A DNA stretch of 64,000 nt from Hyaloperonospora brassicae (Eukaryota > Oomycota > Peronosporomycetes > Peronosporales > Peronosporaceae), in the NCBI GenBank assembly GCA_947650285.1, contig CANTFL010001366.1, positions 1 through 64,000 on the forward strand, given 5' to 3'. The notes beneath the pieces are model-generated. The model did not search any database. It saw only the letters and a program-made list of their open reading frames with translations, and was not told the DNA's origin. Below, in pieces: positions 1 through 13,100 of this stretch (position 1 is the first letter of the stretch; each line of letters opens with the position of its first letter). Both the position numbers and the translations under genes were made by a program.

Positions 1-44
1 ACTAGCCTACGAGTGTACTCTGAAGTGACGCGTCTAGATGGTAC

Positions 45-697
45 ATGTGCACTGTGTCAGTGGACGGTATGGTCTTGTCCTGGTGCATGTATCGTGAACA
101 GCGTTTTCTACTGATGCCCAAGGGGCTATTGATGGTACCTAATCCCGAGGTATTTGTACTGGTGGAAACAATTCCTGATTTCAGCAACGACAGCAGTTCG
201 CACGATGAAAAGGAGAAGTCGTTGTTGGGGTGTTTGCACCGATCCACCGTACGTTCTGCAACATCGGTCCGCGAGACGATCGAGTGATGCAGGTGTCAGT
301 GCGCTCTGCAGTGTCTGTGCCAGGCTGCCGTGGTGCTCGAAAAGACCATCAGGACACGTCATCATCAGGCAAGCCGAAGGACTGGCAGGTTTGTTGACGT
401 TTCCGACCTTGGGAGATTGTGCTCAGACCCAAGTGCATATTACGATCAGTGAGACCGGGGATGCACGCGTTCATGTTACTCCAGATTCGGGAGAGTTTCA
501 CCGGCTATCCAGACGTGACTCAGTTTCGCAGCAACGAGCGGCAGAGATCATGGTTTACGAATGCCAGATTCGATGCAAGCAGTGATGGAAATGTCGGAGA
601 GAATGAAGACAAAAGCAGCGGAGATGATGTAATAGGCGATGGCAATGAGAATGATGATAGTGAAAAAGAAGAGGAAGAAGAAGGGGATGGAGATTAA
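45..697 (+). pseudogene. Possible decayed or spliced 3' end of a plus-strand gene
   Basis: No family is recognised. Frame 3 is open at 45-287 and reads a plausible globular stretch (contains RFLLMPKGLLMVPNPEVFVL). The coding signal then seems to pass through frame 3 after a TGA and into frame 2 at about 430-697, where a segment containing FTGYPDVTQFRSNERQ is followed by a very acidic Glu/Asp-rich tail ending at a stop at 695-697. Frame changes without convincing splice sites suggest decay, or unrecognised introns. The gene would converge on the nucleoporin locus that ends at 1105 on the other strand. Two AATAAA-like strings at about 860-915 could serve as its polyadenylation signals. Confidence that this is a gene remnant is low. 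Confidence 0.25.
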
Positions 698-1104
698 GAT
701 CCAGACAAAAGCAGCAGTGAGTGAAGAAGACTGCCCGCTAGATGACTCTCGAGCCAGCGCAAAGCGCACAACAACATCGTCGACGGTCTGTTCCTGTTAC
801 AACGTCAACGTAGACGCGGGGCACTGCCGGAACCATTGGTTGGTCAGTCCCGAACACCAAAATAAATGATAACAATTTGATCTTTACTCCAGCCTCGAAC
901 ACCTAAATAAATAATAACAATTTGATCTTCCACTCCACATGTGCGGACTACACACCGCCGAGGCGCATTCGAGTCAAGCATTGAATTTATTGTCTTCTAG
1001 CTCGTCAGATGATGCATCACGTGTACCTCTACAGTAAGTCGCTGTCGCGCCGTTTGTTCTAATATAATATGACATATCAAAGCAAACTGACCCTTCATTC
1101 TCGT
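698..1104. other. Intergenic segment between convergent 3' ends
   Basis: I see no gene here. It contains a direct duplication of about 45 bp (851-895 and 896-940), each copy beginning CGAACACC and containing AATAAAT plus AACAATTTGATCTT. The AATAAA strings on the plus strand and a TTTATT (AATAAA on the minus strand, 986-991) suit 3'-end formation for genes converging from both sides. Confidence 0.5.
986..991 (-). terminator. Possible polyadenylation signal of the FG-nucleoporin locus
   Basis: The plus-strand sequence TTTATT reads AATAAA on the minus strand. It lies about 115 bp beyond the minus-strand stop codon at 1105-1107, a normal distance for a eukaryotic poly(A) signal. It was assigned by motif only. 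Confidence 0.35.
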
Positions 1105-4100
1105 TTACGACGTTCTACGTTTGCGACTCTTGGCCTTCAAAATGCGTCTACCTTTGGCGTGCTCCGGTGCAACACCAATGCTGAATGAGACAGCAGAGGG
1201 CGCGATAAATGCACCTGCAGCAGGAGCTCCGAAACCAGAAGCGGATAACGTCGCACCGAAAGATGCGTCCGGAATAGCACGGAAGGTCGAAGCTTGGGCT
1301 GAGGCTGGGGCATAACCACCGTTCATGCCACGCCTATCGTCAGCTAAGGCGCCAAACCGCCTGCATCAGGAGCTCTGAAACCAGAAGCGGATAACGTCGC
1401 ACCGAAAGATGCGTCCTGAATAGCACGGAAAGTCGAAGCTTGGCCAGGGCTGGGGCATAACCACCGTTCGTGCCAAACCTATCGTCAGCTGGGGCGCATA
1501 AACCGCCTGCAGCAGGAGCTCCGACTCCAGAAGCGGATGGCGTCGCATCAATAATGCGTCCGAAATAGCACGGAAGGTCGAAGCTTGGGCTGGGGCTGGG
1601 GCATAACCACCGTTCATGCCACGCCTATCGTCAGCTGGGGCGCCAAAACCATCTGCAGCAGGAGCTCCGAAACCAGAAGCGGATGGAGTCGCACCGAAAG
1701 ATGCGTCCGGAATAGCACGGAAGGTCGAAGCTTGGGCTGGGACTGAGGCTGGGGCATAACCACCGTTCATGCCACGCCTATCGTCAGCTGGGGCGCCAAA
1801 ACCATCTGCATCAGGAGCTCCGAAACCAGAAGCGGATGGCGTCGCACCGAAAGATGCGTCCGGAATAGCACGGAAGGTCGAAGCTTGGGCTGGAGCTGGG
1901 GTATAACCACCGTTCATGCCACGCCTATCGTCAGCCGGGGCGCCAAAACCGCCTGCATCAGGAGCTCCGAAACCAGAAGCGGATGGCGTCGCACCGAAAG
2001 ATGCGTCCGGAATAGCACGGAAGGTCGAAGCTTGGGCTGGAGCTGGGGCATAACCACCGTTCATGCCACGCCTATCGTCAGCCGGGGCGCCAAAACCGCC
2101 TGCATCAGGAGCTCCGAAACCAGAAGCGGATGGCGTCGCACCGAAAGATGCGTCCGGAATAGCACGGAAGGTCGAAGCTTGGGCTGGAGCTGGGGCATAA
2201 CCACCGTTCGTGCCAAACCTATCGTCAGCCGGGGCGCCAAAACCGCCTGCATCAGGAGCTCCGAAACCAGAAGCGGATGGCGTCGCACCGAAAGATGCGT
2301 CCGGAATAGCACGGAAGGTCGAAGCTTGGGCTGGAGCTGGGGCATAACCACCGTTCATGCCAAACCTATCGTCAGCCGGGGCGCCAAAACTATCTGCAGC
2401 AGGAGCTCCGAAACCAGAAGCGGATGGCGTCGCATCAATCATGCGTCCGGAATAGCGCGGAAGGTCGAAGCTTGGGCTAGGGCTGGGGCATAACCACCGT
2501 TCATGCCACGCCTATCGTCAGCTGGGGCGCCAAAACCGCCTGCATCAGGAGCTCCGAAACCAGAAGCGGATGGCGTCGCACCGAAAGATGCGTCCTGAAT
2601 AGCACGGAAGGTCGAAGCTTGGGCTAAGGCATAACCACCGTTCGTGCCAAACCTATCGTCAGCCGGGGCGCCAAAACCGCCTGCATCAGGAGCTCCGAAA
2701 CCAGAAGCGGATGGCGTCGCATCAATCATGCGTCCGGAATAGCACGGAAGGTCGAAGCTTGGGCTAGGGCTGGGGCATAACCACCGTTCATGCCACGCCT
2801 ATCGTCAGCCGGGGCGCCAAAACCGCCTGCATCAGGAGCTCCGAAACCAGAAGCGGATGGCGTCGCACCGAAAGATGCGTCCGGAATAGCACGGAAGGTC
2901 GAAGCTTGGGCTGGAGCTGGGGCATAACCACCGTTCATGCCACACCTATCGTCAGCCGGGGCGCCAAAACCGCCTGCATCAGGAGCTCCGAAACCAGAAG
3001 CGGATGGCGTCGCACCAGAAAGATGCGTCCGGAATAGCACGGAAGGTCGAAGCTTGGGCTGGAGCTGGGGCATAACCACCGTTCATGCCAAACCTATCGT
3101 CAGCCGGGGCGCCAAAACCGCCTGCATCAGGAGCTCCGAAACCAGAAGCGGATGGCGTCGCATCAATCATGCGTCCGGAATAGCACGGAAGGTCGAAGCT
3201 TGGGCTGGGGCTGGGGCATAACCACCGTTCATGCCACGCCTATCGTCAGCTGGGGCGCCAAAACCGCCTGCATCAGGAGCTCCGAAACCAGAAGCGGATG
3301 ACGTCGCACCGAAAGATGCGTCCTGAATAGCACGGAAGGTCGAAGCTTAGGGCTAGGGCATAACCACCGTTCGTGCCAAACCTATCGTCAGCCGGGGCGC
3401 CAAAACCGCCTGCAGCAGGAGCTCCGAAACCAGAAGCGGATGGCGTCGCATCAATAATGCGTCCGGAATAGCACGGAAGGTCGAAGCTTGGGCTAGGGCT
3501 GGGGCATAACCACCGTTCATGCCACGCCTATCGTCAGCCGGGGCGCCAAAACCGCCTGCATCAGGAGCTCCGAAACCAGAAGCGGATGGCGTCGCACCGA
3601 AAGATGCGTCCGGAATAGCACGGAAGGTCGAAGCTTGGGCTGGAGCTGGGGCATAACCACCGTTCGTGCCAAACCTATCGTCAGCCGGGGCGCCAAAACC
3701 ATCTGCAGCAGGAGCTCCGACTCCAGAAGCGGATGGCGTCGCACCAAGGCTGCGTCCGGAATAGCACGGAAGGTCGAAGCTTGGGATAGGGCTGGGGCAT
3801 AACCACCGTTCATGCCACGCCTATCGTCAGCTGGGGCGCCAAAACCGCCTGCATCAGGAGCTCCGAAACCAGAAGCGGATGGCGTCGCACCGAAAGATGC
3901 GTCCGGAATAGCACGGAAGGTCGAAGCTTGGGCTGGAGCTGGGGCATAACCACCGTTCATGCCACGCCTATCGTCAGCCGGGGCGCCAAAACCGCCTGCA
4001 TCAGGAGCTCCGAAACCAGAAGCGGATGGCGTCGCACCGAAAGATGCGTCCGGAATAGCACGGAAGGTCGAAGCTTGGGCTGGAGCTGGGGCATAACCAC

Positions 4101-7100
4101 CGTTCATGCCAAACCTATCGTCAGGGGGCGCCAAAACACTGCACAGGAGCTCCGAAACCAGAAGCGGATGGCGTCGCATCAATCATGCGTCCGGAATAGC
4201 ACGGAAGGTCGAAGTTGGGTAGGGCTGGGGCATAACCACCGTTCATGCCACGCCTATCGTCAGCCGGGGCGCCAAAACCGCCTGCATCAGGAGCTCCGAA
4301 ACCAGAAGCGGATGGCGTCGCACCGAAAGATGCGTCCGGAATAGCACGGAAGGTCGAAGCTTGGGCTGGAGCTGGGGCATAACCACCGTTCGTGCCAAAC
4401 CTATCGTCAGCCGGGGCGCCAAAACCGCCTGCATCAGGAGCTCCGAAACCAGAAGCGGATGGCGTCGCACCGAAAGATGCGTCCGGAATAGCACGGAAGG
4501 TCGAAGCTTGGGCTGGAGCTGGGGCATAACCACCGTTCATGCCAAACCTATCGTCAGCCGGGGCGCCAAAACTATCTGCAGCAGGAGCTCCGAAACCAGA
4601 AGCGGATGGCGTCGCATCAATCATGCGTCCGGAATAGCGCGGAAGGTCGAAGCTTGGGCTAGGGCTGGGGCATAACCACCGTTCATGCCACGCCTATCGT
4701 CAGCTGGGGCGCCAAAACCGCCTGCATCAGGAGCTCCGAAACCAGAAGCGGATGGCGTCGCACCGAAAGATGCGTCCTGAATAGCACGGAAGGTCGAAGC
4801 TTGGGCTAAGGCATAACCACCGTTCGTGCCAAACCTATCGTCAGCCGGGGCGCCAAAACCGCCTGCATCAGGAGCTCCGAAACCAGAAGCGGATGGCGTC
4901 GCATCAATGCATGCGTCCGGAATAGCACGGAAGGTCGAAGCTTGGGCTAGGGCTGGGGCATAACCACCGTTCATGCCACGCCTATCGTCAGCCGGGGCGC
5001 CAAAACCGCCTGCATCAGGAGCTCCGAAACCAGAAGCGGATGGCGTCGCACCGAAAGATGCGTCCGGAATAGCACGGAAGGTCGAAGCTTGGGCTGGAGC
5101 TGGGGCATAACCACCGTTCATGCCACGCCTATCGTCAGCCGGGGCGCCAAAACCGCCTGCATCAGGAGCTCCGAAACCAGAAGCGGATGGCGTCGCACCG
5201 AAAGATGCGTCCGGAATAGCACGGAAGGTCGAAGCTTGGGCTGGAGCTGGGGCATAACCACCGTTCATGCCAAACCTATCGTCAGCCGGGGCGCCAAAAC
5301 CGCCTGCATCAGGAGCTCCGAAACCAGAAGCGGATGGCGTCGCACCGAAAGATGCGTCCGGAATAGCACGGAAGGTCGAAGCTTGGGCTAGGGCTGGGGC
5401 ATAACCACCGTTCATGCCACGCCTATCGTCAGCTGGGGCGCCAAAACCGCCTGCATCAGGAGCTCCGAAACCAGAAGCGGATGGCGTCGCACCGAAAGAT
5501 GCGTCCTGAATAGCACGGAAGGTCGAAGCTTGGGCTAAGGCATAACCACCGTTCGTGCCAAACCTATCGTCAGCCGGGGCGCCAAAACCGCCTGCATCAG
5601 GAGCTCCGAAACCAGAAGCGGATGGCGTCGCATCAATCATGCGTCCGGAATAGCACGGAAGGTCGAAGCTTGGGCTATGGGCTGGGGCATAACCACCGTT
5701 CATGCCACGCCTATCGTCAGCCGGGGCGCCAAAACCGCCTGCATCAGGAGCTCCGAAACCAGAAGCGGATGGCGTCGCACCGAAAGATGCGTCCGGAATA
5801 GCACGGAAGGTCGAAGCTTGGGCTGGAGCTGGGGCATAACCACCGTTCGTGCCAAACCTATCGTCAGCCGGGGCGCCAAAACCGCCTGCATCAGGAGCTC
5901 CGAAACCAGAAGCGGATGGCGTCGCACCGAAAGATGCGTCCGGAATAGCACGGAAGGTCGAAGCTTGGGCTGGAGCTGGGGCATAACCACCGTTCATGCC
6001 AAACCTATCGTCAGCCGGGGCGCCAAAACCGCCTGCATCAGGAGCTCCGAAACCAGAAGCGGATGGCGTCGCACCAATGATGCGTCCGGAATAGCACGGA
6101 AGGTCGAAGCTTGGGCTAGGGCTGGGGCATAACCACCGTTCATGCCACGCCTATCGTCAGCTGGGGCGCCAAAACCGCCTGCATCAGGAGCTCCGAAACC
6201 AGAAGCGGATGGCGTCGCACCGAAAGATGCGTCCTGAATAGCACGGAAGGTCGAAGCTTGGGCTAAGGCATAACCACCGTTCGTGCCAAACCTATCGTCA
6301 GCCGGGGCGCCAAAACCACCTGCAGCCGGAGCTCCGACTCCAGAAGCGGATGGCGTCGCACCAAAGATGCGTCCGGAATAGCACGGAAGGTCGAAGCTTG
6401 GGCTAGGGCTGGGGCATAACCACCGTTCATGCCACGCCTATCGTCAGCTGGGGCGCCAAAACCGCCTGCATCAGGAGCTCCGAAACCAGAAGCGGATGGC
6501 GTCGCACCGAAAGATGCGTCCGGAATAGCACGGAAGGTCGAAGCTTGGGCTGGAGCTGGGGCATAACCACCGTTCATGCCACGCCTATCGTCAGCCGGGG
6601 CGCCAAAACCATCTGCAGCAGGAGCTCCGAAACCAGAAGCGGATGGCGTCGCACCGAAAGATGCGTCCGGAATAGCACGGAAGGTCGAAGCTTGGGCTGG
6701 AGCTGGGGCATAACCACCGTTCATGCCAAACCTATCGTCAGCCGGGGCGCCAAAACCGCCTGCATCAGGAGCTCCGAAACCAGAAGCGGATGGCGTCGCA
6801 TCAATCATGCGTCCGGAATAGCACGGAAGGTCGAAGCTTGGGCTGGGGCTGGGGCATAACCACCGTTCATGCCACGCCTATCGTCAGCCGGGGCGCCAAA
6901 ACCGCCTGCATCAGGAGCTCCGAAACCAGAAGCGGATGGCGTCGCACCGAAAGATGCGTCCGGAATAGCACGGAAGGTCGAAGCTTGGGCTGGAGCTGGG
7001 GCATAACCACCGTTCGTGCCAAACCTATCGTCAGCCGGGGCGCCAAAACCACCTGCAGCAGGAGCTCCGAAACCAGAAGCGGATGGCGTCGCACCAAAAG

Positions 7101-10100
7101 ATGCGTCCGGAATAGCACGGAAGGTCGAAGCTTGGGCTGGAGCTGGGGCATAACCACCGTTCATGCCAAACCTATCGTCAGCCGGGGCGCCAAAACTATC
7201 TGCAGCAGGAGCTCCGAAACCAGAAGCGGATGGCGTCGCATCAATCATGCGTCCGGAATAGCGCGGAAGGTCGAAGCTTGGGCTAGGGCTGGGGCATAAC
7301 CACCGTTCATGCCACGCCTATCGTCAGCTGGGGCGCCAAAACCGCCTGCATCAGGAGCTCCGAAACCAGAAGCGGATGGCGTCGCACCGAAAGATGCGTC
7401 CTGAATAGCACGGAAGGTCGAAGCTTGGGCTAAGGCATAACCACCGTTCGTGCCAAACCTATCGTCAGCCGGGGCGCCAAAACCGCCTGCATCAGGAGCT
7501 CCGAAACCAGAAGCGGATGGCGTCGCATCAATCATGCGTCCGGAATAGCACGGAAGGTCGAAGCTTGGGCTAGGGCTGGGGCATAACCACCGTTCATGCC
7601 ACGCCTATCGTCAGCCGGGGCGCCAAAACCGCCTGCATCAGGAGCTCCGAAACCAGAAGCGGATGGCGTCGCACCGAAAGATGCGTCCGGAATAGCACGG
7701 AAGGTCGAAGCTTGGGCTGGAGCTGGGGCATAACCACCGTTCGTGCCAAACCTATCGTCAGCCGGGGCGCCAAAACCGCCTGCAGCGGAGCTCCGACTCC
7801 AGAAGCGGATGGCGTCGCACCGAAGGCTGCGTCCGGAATAGCACGGAAGGTCGAAGCTTGGGATAGGGCTGGGGCATAACCACCGTTCATGCCACGCCTA
7901 TCGTCAGCTGGGGCGCCAAAACCGCCTGCATCAGGAGCTCCGAAACCAGAAGCGGATGGCGTCGCACCGAAGGCTGCGTCCGGAATAGCACGAAAGGTCG
8001 AAGCTTGGGCTGGAGCTGGGGCATAACCACCGTTCATGCCACGCCTATCGTCAGCCGGGGCGCCAAAACCATCTGCAGCAGGATCTCCGAAACCAGAAGC
8101 GGATGGCGTCGCACCGAAAGATGCGTCCGGAATAGCACGGAAGGTCGAAGCTTGGGCTGGAGCTGGGGCATAACCACCGTTCATGCCAAACCTATCGTCA
8201 GCCGGGGCGCCAAAACTATCTGCAGCAGGAGCTCCGAAACCAGAAGCGGATGGCGTCGCATCAATCATGCGTCCGGAATAGCGCGGAAGGTCGAAGCTTG
8301 GGCTAGGGCTGGGGCATAACCACCGTTCATGCCACGCCTATCGTCAGCTGGGGCGCCAAAACCGCCTGCATCAGGAGCTCCGAAACCAGAAGCGGATGGC
8401 GTCGCACCGAAAGATGCGTCCTGAATAGCACGGAAGGTCGAAGCTTGGGCTAAGGCATAACCACCGTTCGTGCCAAACCTATCGTCAGCCGGGGCGCCAA
8501 AACCGCCTGCATCAGGAGCTCCGAAACCAGAAGCGGATGGCGTCGCATCAATCATGCGTCCGGAATAGCACGGAAGGTCGAAGCTTGGGCTAGGGCTGGG
8601 GCATAACCACCGTTCATGCCACGCCTATCGTCAGCCGGGGCGCCAAAACCGCCTGCATCAGGAGCTCCGAAACCAGAAGCGGATGGCGTCGCACCGAAAG
8701 ATGCGTCCGGAATAGCACGGAAGGTCGAAGCTTGGGCTGGAGCTGGGGCATAACCACCGTTCGTGCCAAACCTATCGTCAGCCGGGGCGCCAAAACCGCC
8801 TGCAGCCGGAGCTCCGACTCCAGAAGCGGATGGCGTCGCACCGAAGGCTGCGTCCGGAATAGCACGGAAGGTCGAAGCTTGGGCTAGGGCTGGGGCATAA
8901 CCACCGTTCATGCCACGCCTATCGTCAGCTGGGGCGCCAAAACCGCCTGCATCAGGAGCTCCGAAACCAGAAGCGGATGGCGTCGCACCGAAAGATGCGT
9001 CCGGAATAGCACGGAAGGTCGAAGCTTGGGCTGGAGCTGGGGCATAACCACCGTTCATGCCACGCCTATCGTCAGCCGGGGCGCCAAAACCACCTGCATC
9101 AGGAGCTCCGAAACCAGAAGCGGATGGCGTCGCACCGAAAGATGCGTCCGGAATAGCACGGAAGGTCGAAGCTTGGGCTAGGGCTGGGGCATAACCACCG
9201 TTCGTGCCAAACCTATCGTCAGCCGGGGCGCCAAAACCGCCTGCATCAGGAGCTCCGAAACCAGAAGCGGATGGCGTCGCATCAATCATGCGTCCGGAAT
9301 AGCACGGAAGGTCGAAGCTTGGGCTGGGGCTGGGGCATAACCACCGTTCATGCCACGCCTATCGTCAGCCGGGGCGCCAAAACCATCTGCATCAGGAGCT
9401 CCGAAACCAGAAGCGGATGGCGTCGCACCGAAAGATGCGTCCGGAATAGAACGGAAGGTCGAAGCTTGGGCTGGAGCTGGGGCATAACCACCGTTCGTGC
9501 CAAACCTATCGTCAGCCGGGGCGCCAAAACCGTCTGCAGCCGGAGCTCCGAAACCAGAAGCGGATGGCGTCGCACCGAAAGATGCGTCCGGAATAGCACG
9601 GAAGGTCGAAGCTTGGGCTGGAGCTGGGGCATAACCACCGTTCATGCCACGCCTATCGTCAGCTGGGGCGCCAAAACCGCCTGCATCAGGAGCTCCGAAA
9701 CCAGAAGCGGATGGCGTCGCACCGAAGGTGCGTCCGGAATAGCACGAAGGTCGAAGCTTGGGCTGGAGCTGGGGCATAACCACCGTTCATGCCACGCCTA
9801 TCGTCAGCCGGGGCGCCAAAACCATCTGCAGCAGGAGCTCCGAAACCAGAAGCGGATGGCGTCGCACCGAAAGATGCGTCCGGAATAGCACGGAAGGTCG
9901 AAGCTTGGGCTGGAGCTGGGGCATAACCACCGTTCATGCCAAACCTATCGTCAGCCGGGGCGCCAAAACCATCTGCAGCAGGAGCTCCGAAACCAGAAGC
10001 GGATGGCGTCGCATCAATCATGCGTCCGGAATAGCACGGAAGGTCGAAGCTTGGGCTAGGGCTGGGGCATAACCACCGTTCATGCCACGCCTATCGTCAG

Positions 10101-13100
10101 CTGGGGCGCCAAAACCGCCTGCATCAGGAGCTCCGAAACCAGAAGCGGATGGCGTCGCACCGAAAGATGCGTCCTGAATAGCACGGAAGGTCGAAGCTTG
10201 GGCTAAGGCATAACCACCGTTCGTGCCAAACCTATCGTCAGCCGGGGCGCCAAAACCGCCTGCATCAGGAGCTCCGAAACCAGAAGCGGATGGCGTCGCA
10301 TCAATCATGCGTCCGGAATAGCACGGAAGGTCGAAGCTTGGGCTAGGGCTGGGGCATAACCACCGTTCATGCCACGCCTATCGTCAGCCGGGGCGCCAAA
10401 ACCGCCTGCATCAGGAGCTCCGAAACCAGAAGCGGATGGCGTCGCACCGAAAGATGCGTCCGGAATAGCACGGAAGGTCGAAGCTTGGGCTGGAGCTGGG
10501 GCATAACCACCGTTCGTGCCAAACCTATCGTCAGCCGGGGCGCCAAAACCGCCTGCAGCCGGAGCTCCGACTCCAGAAGCGGATGGCGTCGCACCGAAGG
10601 CTGCGTCCGGAATAGCACGGAAGGTCGAAGCTTGGGATAGGGCTGGGGCATAACCACCGTTCATGCCACGCCTATCGTCAGCTGGGGCGCCAAAACCGCC
10701 TGCATCAGGAGCTCCGAAACCAGAAGCGGATGGCGTCGCACCGAAGGATGCGTCCGGAATAGCACGGAAGGTCGAAGCTTGGGCTGGAGCTGGGGCATAA
10801 CCACCGTTCATGCCACGCCTATCGTCAGCCGGGGCGCCAAAACCATCTGCATCAGGATCTCCGAAACCAGAAGCGGATGGCGTCGCACCGAAAGATGCGT
10901 CCGGAATAGAACGGAAGGTCGAAGCTTGGGCTAGGGCTGAGGCATAACCACCGTTCGTGCCAAACCTATCGTCAGCCGGGGCGCCAAAACCGCCTGCATC
11001 AGGAGCTCCGAAACCAGAAGCGGATGGCGTCGCATCGAATCATGCGTCCGGAATAGCACGGAAGGTCGAAGCTTGGGCTAGGGCTGGGGCATAACCACCG
11101 TTCATGCCACGCCTATCGTCAGCCGGGGCGCCAAAACCATCTGCAGCAGGATCTCCGAAACCAGAAGCGGATGGCGTCGCACCGAAAGATGCGTCCGGAA
11201 TAGAACGGAAGGTCGAAGCTTGGGCAAGGGCTGAGCATAACCACCGTTCGGGCCAAACCTATCGTCAGCCGGGGCGCCAAAACCGCCTGCATCAGGAGCT
11301 CCGAAACCAGAAGCGGATGGCGTCGCATCAATCATGCGTCCGGAATAGCACGGAAGGTCGAAGCTTGGGCTAGGGCTGGGGCATAACCACCGTTCGTGCC
11401 AAACCTATCGTCAGCCGGGGCGCCAAAACCGCCTGCATCAGGAGCTCCGAAACCAGAAGCGGATGGCGTCGCACCGAAAGATGCGTCCGGAATAGCACGG
11501 AAGGTCGAAGCTTGGGCTAGGGCTGGGGCATAACCACCGTTCATGCCACGCCTATCGTCAGCCGGGGCGCCAAAACCGCCTGCATCAGGAGCTCCGAAAC
11601 CAGAAGCGGATGGCGTCGCACCGAAAGATGCGTCCGGAATAGCACGGAAGGTCGAAGCTTGGGCTGGAGCTGGGGCATAACCACCGTTCATGCCACGCCT
11701 ATCGTCAGCCGGGGCGCCAAAACCATCTGCAGCAGGAGCTCCGAATCCAGAAGCGGATGGCGTCGCACCGAAAGATGCGTCCGGAATAGCACGGAAGGTC
11801 GAAGCTTGGGCTGGAGCTGGGGCATAACCACCGTTCGGGCCAAACCTATCGTCAGCCGGGGCGCCAAAACCGCCTGCATCAGGAGCTCCGAAACCAGAAG
11901 CGGATGGCGTCGCACCAATCATGCGTCCGGAATAGCACGGAAGGTCGAAGCTTGGGCTGGAGCTGGGGCATAACCACCGTTCATGCCACGCCTATCGTCA
12001 GCCGGGGCGCCAAAACCGCCTGCATCAGGAGCTCCGAAACCAGAAGCGGATGGCGTCGCACCGAAAGATGCGTCCGGAATAGCACGGAAGGTCAAAGCTT
12101 GGGCTGGAGCTGGGGCATAACCACCGTTCATGCCACGCCTATCGTCAGCCGGGGCGCCAAAACCATCTGCAGCAGGAGCTCCGAAACCAGAAGCGGATGG
12201 CGTCGCATCAATCATGCGTCCGGAATAGCACGGAAGGTCGAAGCTTGGGCTGGAGCTGGGGCATAACCACCGTTCATGCCACGCCTATCGTCAGCTGGGG
12301 CGCCAAAACCATCTGCAGCAGGATCTCCGAAACCAGAAGCGGATGGCGTCGCACCGAAAGATGCGTCCGGAATAGAACGGAAGGTCGAAGCTTGGGCAAG
12401 GGCTGGAGCATAACCACCGTTCATGCCAAACCTATCGTCAGCCGGGGCGCCAAAACCGCCTGCATCAGGAGCTCCGAAACCAGAAGCGGATGGCGTCGCA
12501 CCGAAAGATGCGTCCGGAATAGCACGGAAGGTCGAAGCTTGGGCTGGAGCTGGGGCATAACCACCGTTCATGCCACGCCTATCGTCAGCCGGGGCGCCAA
12601 AACCGCCTGCATCAGGAGCTCCGAAACCAGAAGCGGATGGCGTCGCACCGAAAGATGCGTCCGGAATAGCACGGAAGGTCAAAGCTTGGGCTGGAGCTGG
12701 GGCATAACCACCGTTCATGCCACGCCTATCGTCAGCCGGGGCGCCAAAACCATCTGCATCAGGAGCTCCGAAACCAGAAGCGGATGGCGTCGCACCGAAA
12801 GATGCGTCCGGAATAGCACGGAAGGTCGAAGCTTGGGCTGGGGCTGGGGCATAACCACCGTTCGTGCCAAACCTATCGTCAGCCGGGGCGCCAAAACCGC
12901 CTGCATCAGGAGCTCCGAAACCAGAAGCGGATGGCGTCGCACCGAAAGATGCGTCCGGAATAGCACGGAAGGTCGAAGCTTGGGCTGGAGCTGGGGCATA
13001 ACCACCGTTCATGCCACGCCTATCGTCAGCCGGGGCGCCAAAACCGCCTGCATCAGGAGCTCCGAAACCAGAAGCGGATGGCGTCGCACCGAAAGATGCG

